Both the position numbers and the translations under genes were made by a program. Below, in pieces: positions 33,612 through 45,197 of a stretch of 64,000 nucleotides of DNA (positions within the stretch are counted from its first letter, which is position 1; each line of letters begins with the position of its first letter). The stretch comes from Apiospora phragmitis (lineage: Eukaryota; Ascomycota; Sordariomycetes; Amphisphaeriales; Apiosporaceae): contig JAQQWL010000016.1 in NCBI GenBank assembly GCA_038363925.1, forward strand, positions 558,001-622,000, in the 5' to 3' direction. The notes below the pieces were generated by a model. That model was given only the letters and a program-made list of their open reading frames with translations, was not told the DNA's origin and did no database searches.

Positions 33612-34268
33612 CCTCGCTGGATGGCAGTGCGCCGTAGGCCATCCCAATTCAATTGATGGAACTCTAAATCACAACGGATATGTCACCTCTGGTTAACGAA
33701 AAAGCACTCAAGAGTATGGTTCTATAGCCTTAGTATCAAAAGCATGCAGCTAAGAGCCATTCATCCCCAATAGCTACTCATATCTTGTGTGCTTTGATTC
33801 GTTGGTTTGGTCTTTTGACAAGGGAAGGGGAAAGATCCGACCAGTCTTGGCCGATACAATCCTAGTTGGCCATGTAAGTTACAAAGCAGATACTCGGGCA
33901 ATTACCACTTGATTTCCTCACCTTCACCTTTGTAGAGTTGGTACGCAGGTAAGATTGCTTGCATTATAATAGAGCGTAAGTTATGTATAAACGAATACAA
34001 TGTTCTAGTAAGAGATATTTAGTGAAACAACAAGAGCCTACCGCCCAGTAACACGCAGGGAATAGTGGTCCCAAGATCTATGTTTACGACTCTTTGTTTT
34101 GCTACAATATTATTATGACAACAATCTTCTTTGTATATATACAAGTCCTTTATCCCAAGCTAGATCTCATCTTCTTTCTTCAAACCCACACGCAACCGCA
34201 ACAATCTTCATATCTAAAAGAATGCCGCCAAGACTTCTACCACGATACACATCGACCAAGACTCTTTC
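33612..34268. other. Intergenic
   Basis: About 660 bp, AT-rich in the second half. No gene is supported. Confidence 0.4.
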
Positions 34269-34752
34269 ATGAAGATGGCCTCATCCAACACAATGGCAGA
34301 CTTTTCATCTCCAGCCCTATTAACCGAGGTGATCATCGGCTATTATTTCATGATAACCCTCGTGGGATTCACTGCCGTGCTCTACTACTACTACCGGAAA
34401 GACTGTCGTCGGAGGGCTGAGCGAAGACGACAGCAACGCTGGCCCCAGCCGATTCATGACATAGAACTCGTCGAGCTGACGCCGAACCGGCCTGGCCCCC
34501 GGCCCCAAACCAACAACCGAGGGTTGCTGGCGTCCATTTCGTCGGCTTGGGCTTCCTCCCTTACCCTGGTTACCTCCCTCTTCGGGGGGGGGGGCTGCTG
34601 TTCCGTCTGTTTCCGACAGACGCGAGTCTTCCCGAGCCAGCCATCGTCAAGAGGATAACGAGATTGAGTCTCACGTAGACCCTACACCACCACTTCCGGC
34701 CAGAACCGGACCTTTGCGCCCAAGCAGGTTCACTGAGCATCTGGATGACTAA
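34269..34752 (+). CDS. Small single-pass membrane protein with a G11 frame break
   Basis: The frame from ATG 34269 encodes a short N-terminus, one membrane segment (IIGYYFMITLVGFTAVLYYYY), a strongly basic stop-transfer stretch (RKDCRRRAERRRQQR) and a cytosolic Pro-rich tail. At 34584-34594 there is a run of eleven G. In the present frame the protein ends at 34658 after a low-quality tail. If the run held ten G, the frame would continue with protein-like sequence (VPSVSDRRESSRASHRQEDN, then SRFTEHLDD) to TAA 34750-34752. The natural end is therefore probably 34752, giving about 160 residues. The function is unknown. I favour a sequencing or replication-slippage indel. Confidence 0.6.
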
Positions 34753-35177
34753 GTCCCTGTGATCGGCTGACTGTTTATATTCTTTTGTGCCCGTGTGATC
34801 GCGTGTTTGCCAATGTTTTGGAGTTTCTAAGTGACAGGTTTCTTAACATCTGCCCGAAACTCACTGGCTTCAGCAGTGACGACCAAGTTTGTTGGCATTT
34901 AGATGCATAGATGCTTAAATTAGAGCAATAGTAATACAATTTTTTTATACAACTTAATTTTGATCTTAACCTTCTATTTTTATCACTTCTGTCTTTGCTT
35001 CTTTGATTTATATTTTCATCCCATCTATTACAGTGACAATGCTGACCAAGACTGTCCAGAAAAATGTCTCATCATGCATACGCGAAGATCCAGGACTGCG
35101 ACTGGATATAAACAAATACAGCTATTGACCATGCTCGGTACAAGAACCAGCCCAGCATCACCTCCACATAACCCCCC
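34753..35177. other. AT-rich convergent intergenic region
   Basis: About 425 bp between two stop codons, T-rich, presumed 3' UTRs. Confidence 0.4.
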
Positions 35178-35906
35178 TCAGATTTTAGCTTGGGCCTTGA
35201 GGAATTTGAAAGCATCATCCCTCTGCCCCCCGAAGCGAGTCTCACCCGTCTTCCAGTTGATGACCTGCCATATATTCTTGACGTAGGTCGCCTTGTCGTT
35301 CTTGTACAGCAGGTAGTAAGCATGCTCCCACATGTCCATGCCGAGGAGGGGCGTGTCGCCCACGACGACGGCCTCCTGGTTCGCGAGGGTTACGATGCGC
35401 AGCTGGCCCGTCGCGGCCTCCTTGACGAGCCAGCCCCAGCCGCTGCCCTGGATGCCCAGCAGCGCCGCGCCGAAGGCCGCCTGGAACTGCTCGAGACTGC
35501 CCCAGGTTGCGCCGATGGCCGACAGCAGCTGGGGCGCCGCTTCCGGGTTGGCTTCGGGCGAAGCGGTCGGCGCCAGGCTCTCCCAGAACAGCGAGTGGTT
35601 GATGTGCCCCCGCCGTTGAACCGGATGGCTGAGAGCTGCGCCGCCGAGTCGTGTAGCCTGCTCTCCGCATGGGCGGCGGGCGAGGCCTCCAGCGCCTTGT
35701 TGAGGTTCGTCACGTAGGCTTGGTGGTGCTTGCTGTGGTGCAGCTCCATGATCTCCTGGGAGATGCTGGGCTCCAGCGCCTTAATACATCGGACCACCAC
35801 GTTAATAAGTGTATAGCCTAGGTGTACGGGACGCGCTCATCCATGGGACAGCTGGACTTACATCGTAGGCGTAGGGAAGCTTGGGAAGCGTGTAGGGTCC
35901 AGCCAT
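35178..35906 (-). CDS. Manganese superoxide dismutase, cytosolic type, one-base frame break
   Basis: Exon 1 (35906-35862) encodes [15 protein letters not shown]. An 82-nt intron (GTAAGT donor, TTAAG acceptor) joins exon 2 (35779-35178). The Fe/Mn-SOD signatures are present: [16 protein letters not shown] with two metal-binding histidines, and the [11 protein letters not shown] ligand block. The enzyme converts superoxide to H2O2 and O2. No mitochondrial presequence precedes the mature start, so this is the cytosolic Mn-SOD type known in fungi. The frame breaks at the C5 run 35607-35611: after AIRFNGG the conserved continuation (HINHSLFW) is one base out of frame, as if one G/C were missing. 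Elsewhere the sequence is perfectly conserved, so an assembly error is more likely than a dead gene. Confidence 0.88.
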
Positions 35907-37162
35907 GGTGGCGGTACTGGTTTGTGCAGGGGACGAATTGAGTTCGCAAGTCCAACGACGAACTGATCCAACATTCAATTAAGGTGTTTTGTGGCTGCAA
36001 AGTTAAAAGTCAACCGATCTCTGAAGAAGATTTAAAGAATCGTAGGTAGCTTTCGGGTAGCAGAGAAGGAGTTGAGTACCCTGAGGGCTGGGGACTCGGG
36101 CCAGTTTATCAGGGGATGATTTGCGATGCACACTCCCGGGCCATCAAGGTATTCTTCTTCCTTGCATACCTACCGTATCCTTGTTCTCGACTGCGAATAT
36201 CCAAGTGAAACCACGTAATAGATTGAGCTGATTTCGGAAACAGGTCTTACGTTGTGTCATGTTTTACCTTGCATGCGATCTGCCCTTTGTCTGGGGCGCA
36301 CGTGAGGTAAAGTGCGCAAACTTGCTCACCTAACGGGCGTACCAAGCGCGAGGAAACTTGCTCAACACATTGGAACATTCGAACGGCCTTTCAACGGCGG
36401 CCCGACCGAATCAGCTGGGCCCTAGTTTCAACGGTTTCCTTCCTTCTTGCTATATTTATGTCTCTTTCCTGTCTGGCTTTCATTGTTGTCGAGACTTGGT
36501 TTTTCACCTGTATAACCCGTGCACTTCCCATGCTCAGTCCAAGTGCTCTACCCTGCTTTTTCCGTCTCAGCTTTGGCAACGACAATTCAATATCCTTCTC
36601 TCAACTATATAATTATTTGATTCCATAACTCTAAACACTATAGCCTGCGATGTGTGGCGACGCTTCAAGGCAGTCTTGTGGTGGCGCAATCGCCATTCTC
36701 AACCCTCCCGAACATGCTAAAGAAGGACTACCTAGTATAGACACAGCGATGTCTGGGCGCTTGGTCTTTCACAGTGCCAGTGACAACACTTTGGTAACAG
36801 ACGCCACCTTCACACAGGACGAGAACGTTGGATGTTGTGACGGAGCGATGTATACTATTGGCATCCAGTAAGACATTTATTCTCTTCCTTCTAGCACCTA
36901 TTCTACTGTCATCCCTCCTGACAGGAATTAGCAAACTGGGAGACCTGACCACATCGGCATTGGTGAGCCCATTCATACACAAGTTCAATTTGGAAGGGAA
37001 AGACGCAGAGTGCAGTGCTGATGCACGGACTCTGAGTGCGTGCCTGAGTCACCCCTTAAGGATCGAGGTCGGTCATGAGGGTATTATAGGCCGCAGAGTG
37101 ACGGTATGGAAGCAGGGTGGTATCTCACCTTTAGCTGAAGGAGTCATAGGTTACAATTAATG
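35907..37162. other. Region upstream of SOD and left of the transposon
   Basis: Contains the SOD promoter. Two overlapping open frames at 36650-37160 lack any recognisable domain and I cannot support them as genes, although a small unknown protein starting at ATG 36650 is possible. Confidence 0.35.
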
Positions 37163-37164
37163 TA

Positions 37165-37206
37165 ACGTATCCCACAAGCGAGTGTCCCACACAAGCGAAT
37201 GTCCCA
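37165..37206 (+). repeat. Left terminal inverted repeat with internal duplicate
   Basis: A 42-bp repeat starting ACGTATCCCACAAGCG. It contains two directly repeated copies of about 17 bp, AAGCGAGTGTCCCACA and AAGCGAATGTCCCA, probable transposase-binding sites. It differs from the right repeat at only two positions, both transitions. Confidence 0.85.
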
Positions 37207-38983
37207 CTTTTATAAATTTCCTCATAGCCTTAACCTTTTTTTATATTCTTTTATGTCTAAAAATGCCATAACTTTAAAAAGAGAGTAATATAATTCTAGT
37301 GTTTTAAGCGTTTTAGAAAAACTTAATTTTAAACGTATAAAAGGCTGTATTAATTAATTATGTTTTATTAAAAACTTTATAACGTAAACGAAATAATTAA
37401 CTTATATAATACGAAATATTTACGAATTCTTAAAAGTTTTTAAATTCTAAAGAAAATATAATTATTTAATATATTATTAATTTAAATATGCGATCGTTTT
37501 TTCCCCGGCTAAGTAATATAAAAAATATAGCGAATCGATTATTTAGTTTACATAACATGAGACGCGTCGATATTAATTAAGCCTTTAACTTTATATAATA
37601 ATAACTAGACCTCCGGACGCGTTTTAACCGAAGAATTAATTATTAAAAAATCCTTTATAAAGATCCCGACGCGTATCGCGCGTAATTTACCTTTATATAA
37701 AATATAATTTATAAGTATAAGATTTAAAAAGAGGATATTTATAACTTTAATAAGACCGGCTTTTTTATAAGCTAAATCTCGTTTAAAATAATCATAACCA
37801 CTTTTAATTAACGCGGAAAGCCTAAAGTAATATAGTAAAAGAACCGGGAATAAGTCATAATTATTTAAGGCGTCGAATTATACGGTTACGCTATCCCTCT
37901 ATATATTATCTTTACCAGGAAAACGTACCTCTTTTCTTAATACGAAAATAGCCTATTTCCGAAGGATTAAATAATTATAGTTACTAAAAATAATTAAATT
38001 ACGAATAAAAAAGGCGAGGACTAAATTCGACACTTTAATTAATATACTAAGTCTTATATAAAGGGTCGTTATCGCCTCTTAGTCTTAAACGGCTATAAAA
38101 GCTATTACTTAATAACTTTTAAGCTCTATTATAAAAAGAACTCGATTATTATACTCTATATACTTTTTTATTCGTTATATAAGCTCTAGCTTTTTAATAT
38201 CGGCTGTTTTTGTATATTAAAAAAGGTGTACGGGAAAGAAATTAAATATCTTATACGGGCGCATATTACTTATATTTTAAAGGAGGATTTCCTACTAGCG
38301 TTTTTAAAAGCGTTCTAGGCGATTTTTACCGTTTCGAATATACGAGGAGGCTTTTAAAGGATAAGACTCGTCCTGTATAATCCGGAATATATTATTTTAT
38401 AATTAAATATAAAGCTACATATTTTAATACCTCCGGGGACGTTTTTTAGCCTACCTCTTCTTTAAGAATTAAAAACTTTAAATAATTCGATTAAAATTTA
38501 ATCCTAAACCGAATACGTTCGAAACTATATTATATAGTATTAAAATAGTTTTTTAACGTTTATTTTAATTAGCTTTAATTAGATCGTAAAAACTATAACG
38601 TATATTATATACCGAGTTACTCTTTTAAAAAATAAGAACGCGATATTTCGAAAAATAAATAAAATACTTAGCCGGCGCCGCCGTATAAAAAAGAAACGGC
38701 TATAAAATAAAGAATTATTTCGTATATAAACTAAAAAAAACCTATAGTTTTAAAAAAACGTTAATAAATAATTATAAAACAAATCGCGTTAAAAAAATAA
38801 TCGTATAAAAACGTTTAAAACACGCTTATAACGCTATAAAATCTACGGAGAGCCCGGGCATAATACGCATACTTATTAGAATAATATAGAAATATCTAAA
38901 GATAAGGATTCCGATTAATTTTAATATTTTAAATACGTTATAATGAAATTAACTTATATTTTATTAAAAGGGGTGTAAAAGAA

Positions 38984-39025
38984 TGGGACATTCGCTTATG
39001 TGGGACATTCGCTTGTGGGATACGT
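38984..39025 (-). repeat. Right terminal inverted repeat
   Basis: The reverse complement begins ACGTATCCCACAAGCGAATG and matches the left repeat at 40 of 42 positions. It is followed by the TA duplication at 39026-39027. Confidence 0.85.
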
Positions 39026-39217
39026 TAGCACAAAGCATTCTTACATGAACTTCACTCATAAAAGCAAGGCGAGAAGAGGTTTGTGTTCATCATAAATCTC
39101 TCCCCGATCCAAATTTCATTCATTAGGATTGCTTATATGGAAGAAGGCCAGAACCAAACTCCTCACTCAACCTCCCCCAGAGAAAAAAAATGCAAAGCAT
39201 GCAAAACCGAAAACTTC

Positions 39218-41337
39218 CTACTCCTTGCGGAGTCCCCACAGGGACCCCTTGCTGGCCTTCTTTGCCAGCTTCTTCTCCTTCTCGGCGGCCTTCTTCTCCT
39301 TCCGCAGCCGCTCTCGCTCCATCGCCTCCTTCCTGGCCCGGAGGTTCTTCTGCCGGAGCCTCTCTCCCTCCTCGCTGGCGTCCACCTCCGTGGCGCCGAG
39401 CCAGGCCACCGGTCCCGGCATCGGCTGCTCGTTGGTCCTGAGCGCCAGCTTCTTGGCGGGGGCCGGCTGCTGCGGGTTTCTAGGACGACCCGAAGGACCG
39501 GCGGAGCTGGTAGACTTGTAACTCAGCTGCGGAGAGGCCGAGCCGCGGTCGGACATGATCGCGGTGGAGTAGGCCGACGAGGAGGACGACCGCGGCGTGC
39601 TGGAGGCGACTATCTCTAACGGCGTGATGGACATAATGGTGCTGTTACCGGGCGAAGCCTCGAGGAGAGGCATCCGAGGCGGTGTCGGCGCCATGCGAAG
39701 GGGATGCGGTGGTGTATGAATAGCCACCTCTTTGGCCTTGCCCTTGTCGATTCTTGCCTTGATCTGTGCCAGTACGGACTCATATTCGTTGTCGTGCTCA
39801 TTCTCTTCTGCCTCTTCCGCGATTTTGCCCAAGCTGGGCTTTCTGGTGCTGACGGGGTTTCTTTTGCCCCTTTTCTTGATGATAAGGGGGGAAGGGAAGC
39901 CGGTAAGTTCTGGATCAAGCTCCTAGCTGTGATCGGAAGCGATTCGGCGTGCCTCGGCCAGTAGGTCTTCGACACTGTTCTGGCTGTCTTCAGATTCTGG
40001 CGATTCTGGTGATGACATTGCAGCTCTCATGTGGGGAGGGTAGAGCAGGCATTGGAATTACCAAAGGCTCGCGCTTAGGCGTCGTTGGTCCTGCTGTGGC
40101 TTGGGGTGACAGCACTGGGCCGTGCAGAAGGGACGGAAGTTCACCTCCATCCCGTTTCCCGAGCAGTCCATATTGCTTGATCGGTAAACGTGGAGCACCA
40201 GTTTCATGCTGATTTCCAACAAAGCCGTTGAAGGATGATAGCTTCGCAGGACTGATACTGTATGCGGAGCGTTCTTGGTCATTGACAGGGCTGCGAGGTT
40301 CCTTCGGGGGTGGTCTAGACGGAGGCGGGCCTGGGCTTGGAGGGCAATTATCAGGCTCGGCAAACCGTTGAAGCATCGCATGCGGGATGGTAGGTGACTC
40401 CGGGAGTGGCGTCTCTGGCTGATCTTGATGTTCCATGCTTGCTGAATGATCCTGTTCGGGAGTGGCTAGCAAGATCGAATAAAGTTCATCTCAGGTCGCC
40501 GGCCTCATCATGTGCAAAATCATCAACTGTTTCGGCGCTTGTAATAGTCGCGGGCTCCTCGGCAACCAGTACGAGCTTCGACTGATCTACAAGATCCAAG
40601 ATCATGCTAAAGTCATCCGGTCCCAGAACAAAGTCAAGCTCTGGCAAAACTGGTGTTGGCTCATGAGTAACCTTGACGGGGCTAATATTGAGCTCTTCTT
40701 CACCATCAGTCAAAGAAGCTACAAGGTGTTGAGTTAGTGGGATTGTTCATTCTTAATTCCTGTTCAAGGGTAATACACTCACCATCTTCTTTTGCGGGTC
40801 CATCCCCGCTTGCAGCCCTTTCTTCACTTGAGCGCCTTCCATCGCTTGAGGGCCTATTATTGCTATTCTTGTCCGATCCGGGGTCGTAACCTGAGTCGGG
40901 TGAGACCAGGTTTGCCTCAGTGACAAGCCCTTTGGGGATCAGCAGACCACTCTGAAGCGCATCCGCCAGAGAAATATTCTGCTGCGCGAGCGCAGGATGG
41001 ACTAGCACGTTCAAGTGCATCAACTCCTGTGGCGACAGCGTGTTTCCTGCATTGGTCTTGAAGTAGCGATGCGGTACTTCACCGACGGGCACTGTGATCA
41101 AGAGGGAACGCCGATAGGGCTCGTCAGTGGTGGATGTCGAACCGGATGATATTATATCCTTGGACTCGGCTACGTCTTCATGCACCACCTGTTTCTGTTT
41201 TTGCAGCAGGGACCACAGCTTCGTCGCCAGCTTGCCTTGGGCCTTTACTTTCGACTTCTTCAAGTCTGTTGCACCTGCAGATGTCAGTGACATCTCCCAG
41301 GTTGTCAGGCGACAGAAGGAATACCTTGAGAATCCAT
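39218..41337 (-). pseudogene. Hypothetical fungal protein gene with several lesions
   Basis: The gene starts at ATG 41337 (MDSQ, exon 41337-41325). A 50-nt intron leads to exon 41274 with GATDLKKSKVKAQGKLATKL and a conserved-looking core (RRSLLITVPVGEVPHRYFKT, then HLNVLVHPALAQQNISLADA). A second intron (GTGAGT donor, TTGTAG acceptor at about 40728) follows. The frame then breaks near 40488, where the GDL/DELYSILLATPEQ joint is one base out, and again near 40010. An in-frame TAG stands at 39925-39923. After these, coding-like sequence resumes to 39218 and ends in a Lys/Glu-rich helix (RKEAMERERLRKEKKAAEKE). Unrecorded introns could explain one of the shifts but not the TAG. No domain recognised. 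It lies next to the RIP-degraded transposon. Confidence 0.5.
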
Positions 41338-43052
41338 TTTTTAGTAGGCCCCAGCACTAACTTTTGGAACGCAGTACCACGTTGGATACTGAACTCGGTA
41401 TCGATAAATAGGCTGTCGGCGATAGTGTAAGCGTCGGCGACGATATAGGTGTTGGCGACGATGTAGGCATCAGCGATAATTTTGTAGCGGCGAGTTTATA
41501 GGGGTTGCCGATAAGGTATATTGGTGTTGGCGACTGCTTTGTGGAAGGTACGTCTTGTTCCTTATGGAATCAGTCGTCTACAGCGAATTATACAGCTTCG
41601 GTATAAAATCGGTTCAGTGTACCAAAATGGCTTTCAACTCAACCAAAGGCTTGGTTTAAAAGGATGTCGCAGTGGTAGTGAGCTTCGTAAGTCCAAGCGC
41701 TTATGAAACCCAGCAGTCCAAAGGGAGTAATATCCAATCAGCTGTATCAACCCCAGATTGAAGAGCTCGAACCGATTTCGCGCCGTCGTGGTGTGCTTCT
41801 GTGTCGGACAAAATTCTTATTGAGGTTGTTTGAAGGTCGGGGGTGTTGTTGGTGAAGTACAGCACATGTTGGAAGGTGAAGGTGTTAGATTTTCCTGAAA
41901 GCAGAAACTGCACATTTCAAACCAACAATGGCCTGAAGAATCTGATTCTCGACAGCATAGTATGTAGATAACCACAATCGATTGTCCAGATGATGACTGA
42001 AAATAGAAAACGACAGGGAAGCTTGAACAAGAGGGGGTCTTGTCAATCAAAAAGACAACCAGAGAGTGGAAATAGAATCCGAGGCTGCGACTTCGTTGTG
42101 TAAAGCTGGAGAAAAAGGTATGTAAGGATTGAAAGCCTTTCACAGCTCCAAGAAACTCGAAAGTGATGTTCCCGAACACGCGCATACGAGCAGTATTGAA
42201 GCGAAGGTGGTCGAGTTTGTGGGAGTGTGGGAGTGTAGATGTGGGAAATGAATTCCAGTGGTGTTTTTGCATTTGCATCGCCGCAAGCCAGGGTTTAATT
42301 CCTATAACACTTGCAGTGGGAGATGATTTCTCTGTCCATCATGGAAGCCAGAAATCTCCAGGCTTTGTGATTGTTCGATTGTATCCCAACTAGGTCACTG
42401 GTGAAAGTTACGTGAGGCCTCTGTGAAGATGAGAGTATTTATCAACTCCAATCGCCAAAGCAGGGCCTACTTTAAGTACTTAACTGATCTATCCGGACCA
42501 TACTCAGTGAAACATGAAAGGGTCATCATCGCGATGTTAAACAAACCCTGATGCCAAACCTGGACGACGATGAACTGGCTGTTTCAGTCTATGCCAGCAC
42601 TGCAATGAGGTTTCGTCTTTCTGGGTCAGGAGTAGTTATTTGTTCATATTTGCTCGCCCACAGAGACCTCAACTGTGGGCTTCCTTCTGAGCCAGCTTTG
42701 GATCTGAAATGCATGATATCTTCGTCGTTGTCTAGCATGCATTGCGACTTATACGGCAGATCATCGGATGATAACTAACTGTTGATAGTGCCACGCCACA
42801 GTTCCCAAGCTGCGTCATAGTTACTAACTACCAACCTCCTGCCAAGCTCTATTTAAGCTTTGACGCGGAGTGGGCCTAGTGGCTTGACTTGCCAAGTGCC
42901 AAGTGCCCAGTTACACGAGATTGCCAGTCCTTTGTGAGGCCTCCCTTCCCAAGTCGCGACTTGAAATTCGCCAGGGCAAGAAGGGCAATTGGGAAATCAC
43001 CGACAGACTTCAATCGCTTTCGTTGAATTATCACTCGTTATCGACTTCGACA
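41338..43052. other. 1.7-kb divergent intergenic region
   Basis: Promoters of the flanking genes plus the degenerate tandem repeat at 41412-41545. No supported gene. Confidence 0.4.
41412..41545. repeat. Degenerate 18-21-bp tandem repeat
   Basis: About seven diverged units resembling GTTGGCGACGATGTAGG follow one another. They differ by substitutions and small indels, suggesting an old minisatellite in the upstream region of the gene at 41337. Confidence 0.6.
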
Positions 43053-45197
43053 ATGTTTTGGGGGCGGTGTGGCGGTCGCATTGGCAGGACCAATGTGTCG
43101 GGCCAAGGCCAGCGCGTTGCTGACTTCATGCAGCGGCAGCGTTTACAGCCAATTACGGCACAGCACGCCAGCTTTGCCAGCACTTCAAGGCGAGCGCAGC
43201 AACAACACCAGCAACAGCAGCAATCGCAAGGGAACCGCCATGAGCAGTCCAGGGCTCAAGATGCCGGCCCGACTTTGCGCGCAAAGATGGTCGAGTCGGC
43301 AATGACCACTCTCGGCTCCGTCCTGGTCCTGGGTGGCGGCTTTGCGCTCGCCGCGTATGTGTACCACAAGTCCTACAAGCATCTTCAGCTGCGGAAGATG
43401 GCCAATGCCTTCCAGCCTGGTGATCCGGTTCTTGAGCTCGCTGCACACCGCAAAGACATGTCGGACCCCAACGCCGAACATTGGATCCCAAGACCGGAAC
43501 AGGCCAAGATTGATCAGATCATCCATGGAGAAGGAAAGGGCCACTACTTTCTGATCATGGGTGAGAAAGGAAGCGGCAAAAGCAGTAGTAAGTGGGCAGA
43601 TATCTTTGCTTTTCTTCCCCCTTTCTTTTAGGTTGTCTGTTGCTGGGGCGGAACCGGCCACCACATGATGTTGGGTGTTCGGTAACACAAAGATGGTTGC
43701 TAGGTGCCTAATCCTTCGCCCAACATTTGTCTATTGGCAATCTGGAGGGTCGGATCTGGCCTGTATGATTTGGCGTCCTACCCTATGGAGTGGCCGAAAG
43801 ACGGTCCAAGTTGCACTACTAACTGGATATATTATAGTGATCTTGGAGGCAATGAGAAAGAATCACGGTGACGGGTGTTCCATGTTCGAGGCGCACGCAG
43901 ACTTGGAGATCTTCCGTATCCGGCTGGGAAAGGCACTCGACTACGAGTACCACGAAGATTACATCGGTGGTTACTTCAGTGAGCGAGGTCCACGAGATAC
44001 TACTGCACTATTGGACATCGAGAGAGCTTTCAACAAGTTAGAAAAGGTGGCTTTGAAGTATCGAAAGACGAACAACAAACCACTTGTGCTCGTCATCAAC
44101 CAGACTCATCTCATTAGAGATGACAATGATGGCAAAGATCTTCTGGAGTTACTGCAACAGAGAGCAGAGCAGGTACGTGTGCACGCAAGCATCCCCATAT
44201 TGCATCCTTTGCTTTGTGCCAAACCTCTCGAGCAAATATTTGCCTTGACTTGGTACAACACTGCTATAATGACATGTCCGAGTTTCTGGGGGCGAGTCCT
44301 CGTTGGACCCTTACTCAAGCTAAAGCAACGCATTTGTTAATTCTTCCATCTAGTGGGCTGCTTCTAATCTCGTCACTATGATATTCAACACCGACGACTA
44401 CTGGGTTTATGAAAGATTCAAGCAACTCGCGGCACGTATGGAAGTAATTTCGGTGGCAGACCTGCCCAAGACTCAAGCAGTCGCGGCCTTACGGAAGTAT
44501 CGAGCCACATACTTCAAGGAGGATGTGCCGGTTGGCATTTTGGAGCAAGTATACGACCGTGTTGGTGGGCGATTGAATTTCCTCAACAGAGTTGCCAAGT
44601 CATCGAACATGATGGCAACTTGTGACCGGATCAAAGAGATTGAGAAGACTTGGTTCCTCAACCAATGCTGGATTCTTGGTATGGAAATGGACGATGATGT
44701 GATGGACCAGCAAAAGTGGGCTGTAAGTATGGTTGTCTGCGTGGTGCGAATCTGACTAACAGTGGTGCAGTCAGCAGCGATGGTGCTTGCACAAGCACTT
44801 GTCGACAAGGAAGAAGATATGGAAAAGACTTACGACAACGTGACGGGGCATATGCTTCCCTCATTTAAGATGCACAAGGCCCAACAGATCATGACACGCT
44901 CCGACTTCATTCGCGAGCTTGACCGGTTGAATCTTTTCACGATCACGAGCAGCGCAGAGGTTCGAGCGAGCTCCGTCCCCATGCATCTTGCATTCAAGGA
45001 GATCTGTTCAGAAGAGGGCTTCAGGCAGTTCCTTGAGGACGCTTTGCAACGTATCTCAGATATTGAGAGCTTGGGGTCGCACAAGGGAACTTGTTGCGAA
45101 AGACCTTGTTCTCGGAGGCAAGTACGAGTTCAAGCAAGGTTGGAGAGGCAACGTCACGGTGCAGCTGAAGGAAGACCCAAGCAAAGACGAAAGATAG
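43053..45197 (+). CDS. Mitochondrial AAA-like P-loop ATPase with C-terminal winged-helix region
   Basis: Exons 43053-43587, 43838-44172, 44354-44722 and 44771-45197 join in frame (GTAAGT/GTACGT donors). The N-terminus is Arg-rich and acid-poor (FWGRCGGRIGRTNVSGQGQR), a likely mitochondrial presequence, followed by a Gln-rich stretch and one membrane segment (LGSVLVLGGGFALAAYVYH). A Walker A motif GEKGSGKSS sits at the end of exon 1. The Walker B-like strand PLVLVINQTHLI is in exon 2. The rest resembles fungal proteins annotated as AAA proteins with a C-terminal winged helix. The role is not established; a membrane-bound mitochondrial ATPase is inferred. At 45073-45076 one extra G appears to shift the frame, and the conserved end (RELVAKDLVLGGKYEFKQGW) is read in the next frame to TAG 45195-45197. 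Confidence 0.75.

Larger units (their letters stand above)
37165..39025 (+). mobile_element. Fot1/pogo-like Tc1/mariner DNA transposon, inactivated by RIP
   Basis: The element is 1861 bp, bounded by inverted repeats (37165-37206 and 38984-39025) and flanked on each side by TA (37163-37164, 39026-39027), the target duplication of Tc1/mariner elements. The interior is extremely AT-rich with TpA-rich composition and no long frame, as RIP leaves. Weak transposase traces remain on the plus strand. Around 37890-37930 the reading resembles the GYAIPPYIIF-type block of Fot/pogo DDE transposases. Near 38080-38110 RYRLLVLNGYKSY matches the block around the second catalytic aspartate, with an N where D is expected. 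The length equals that of Fot1-like elements. No functional transposase can be made. Superfamily is fairly sure; the family is inferred. Confidence 0.85.

Noticed and set aside
36650..37160. Two small frames left of the transposon
   Set aside because: No recognisable motif, no signal peptide and weak coding character; kept only as a possibility in the intergenic note.
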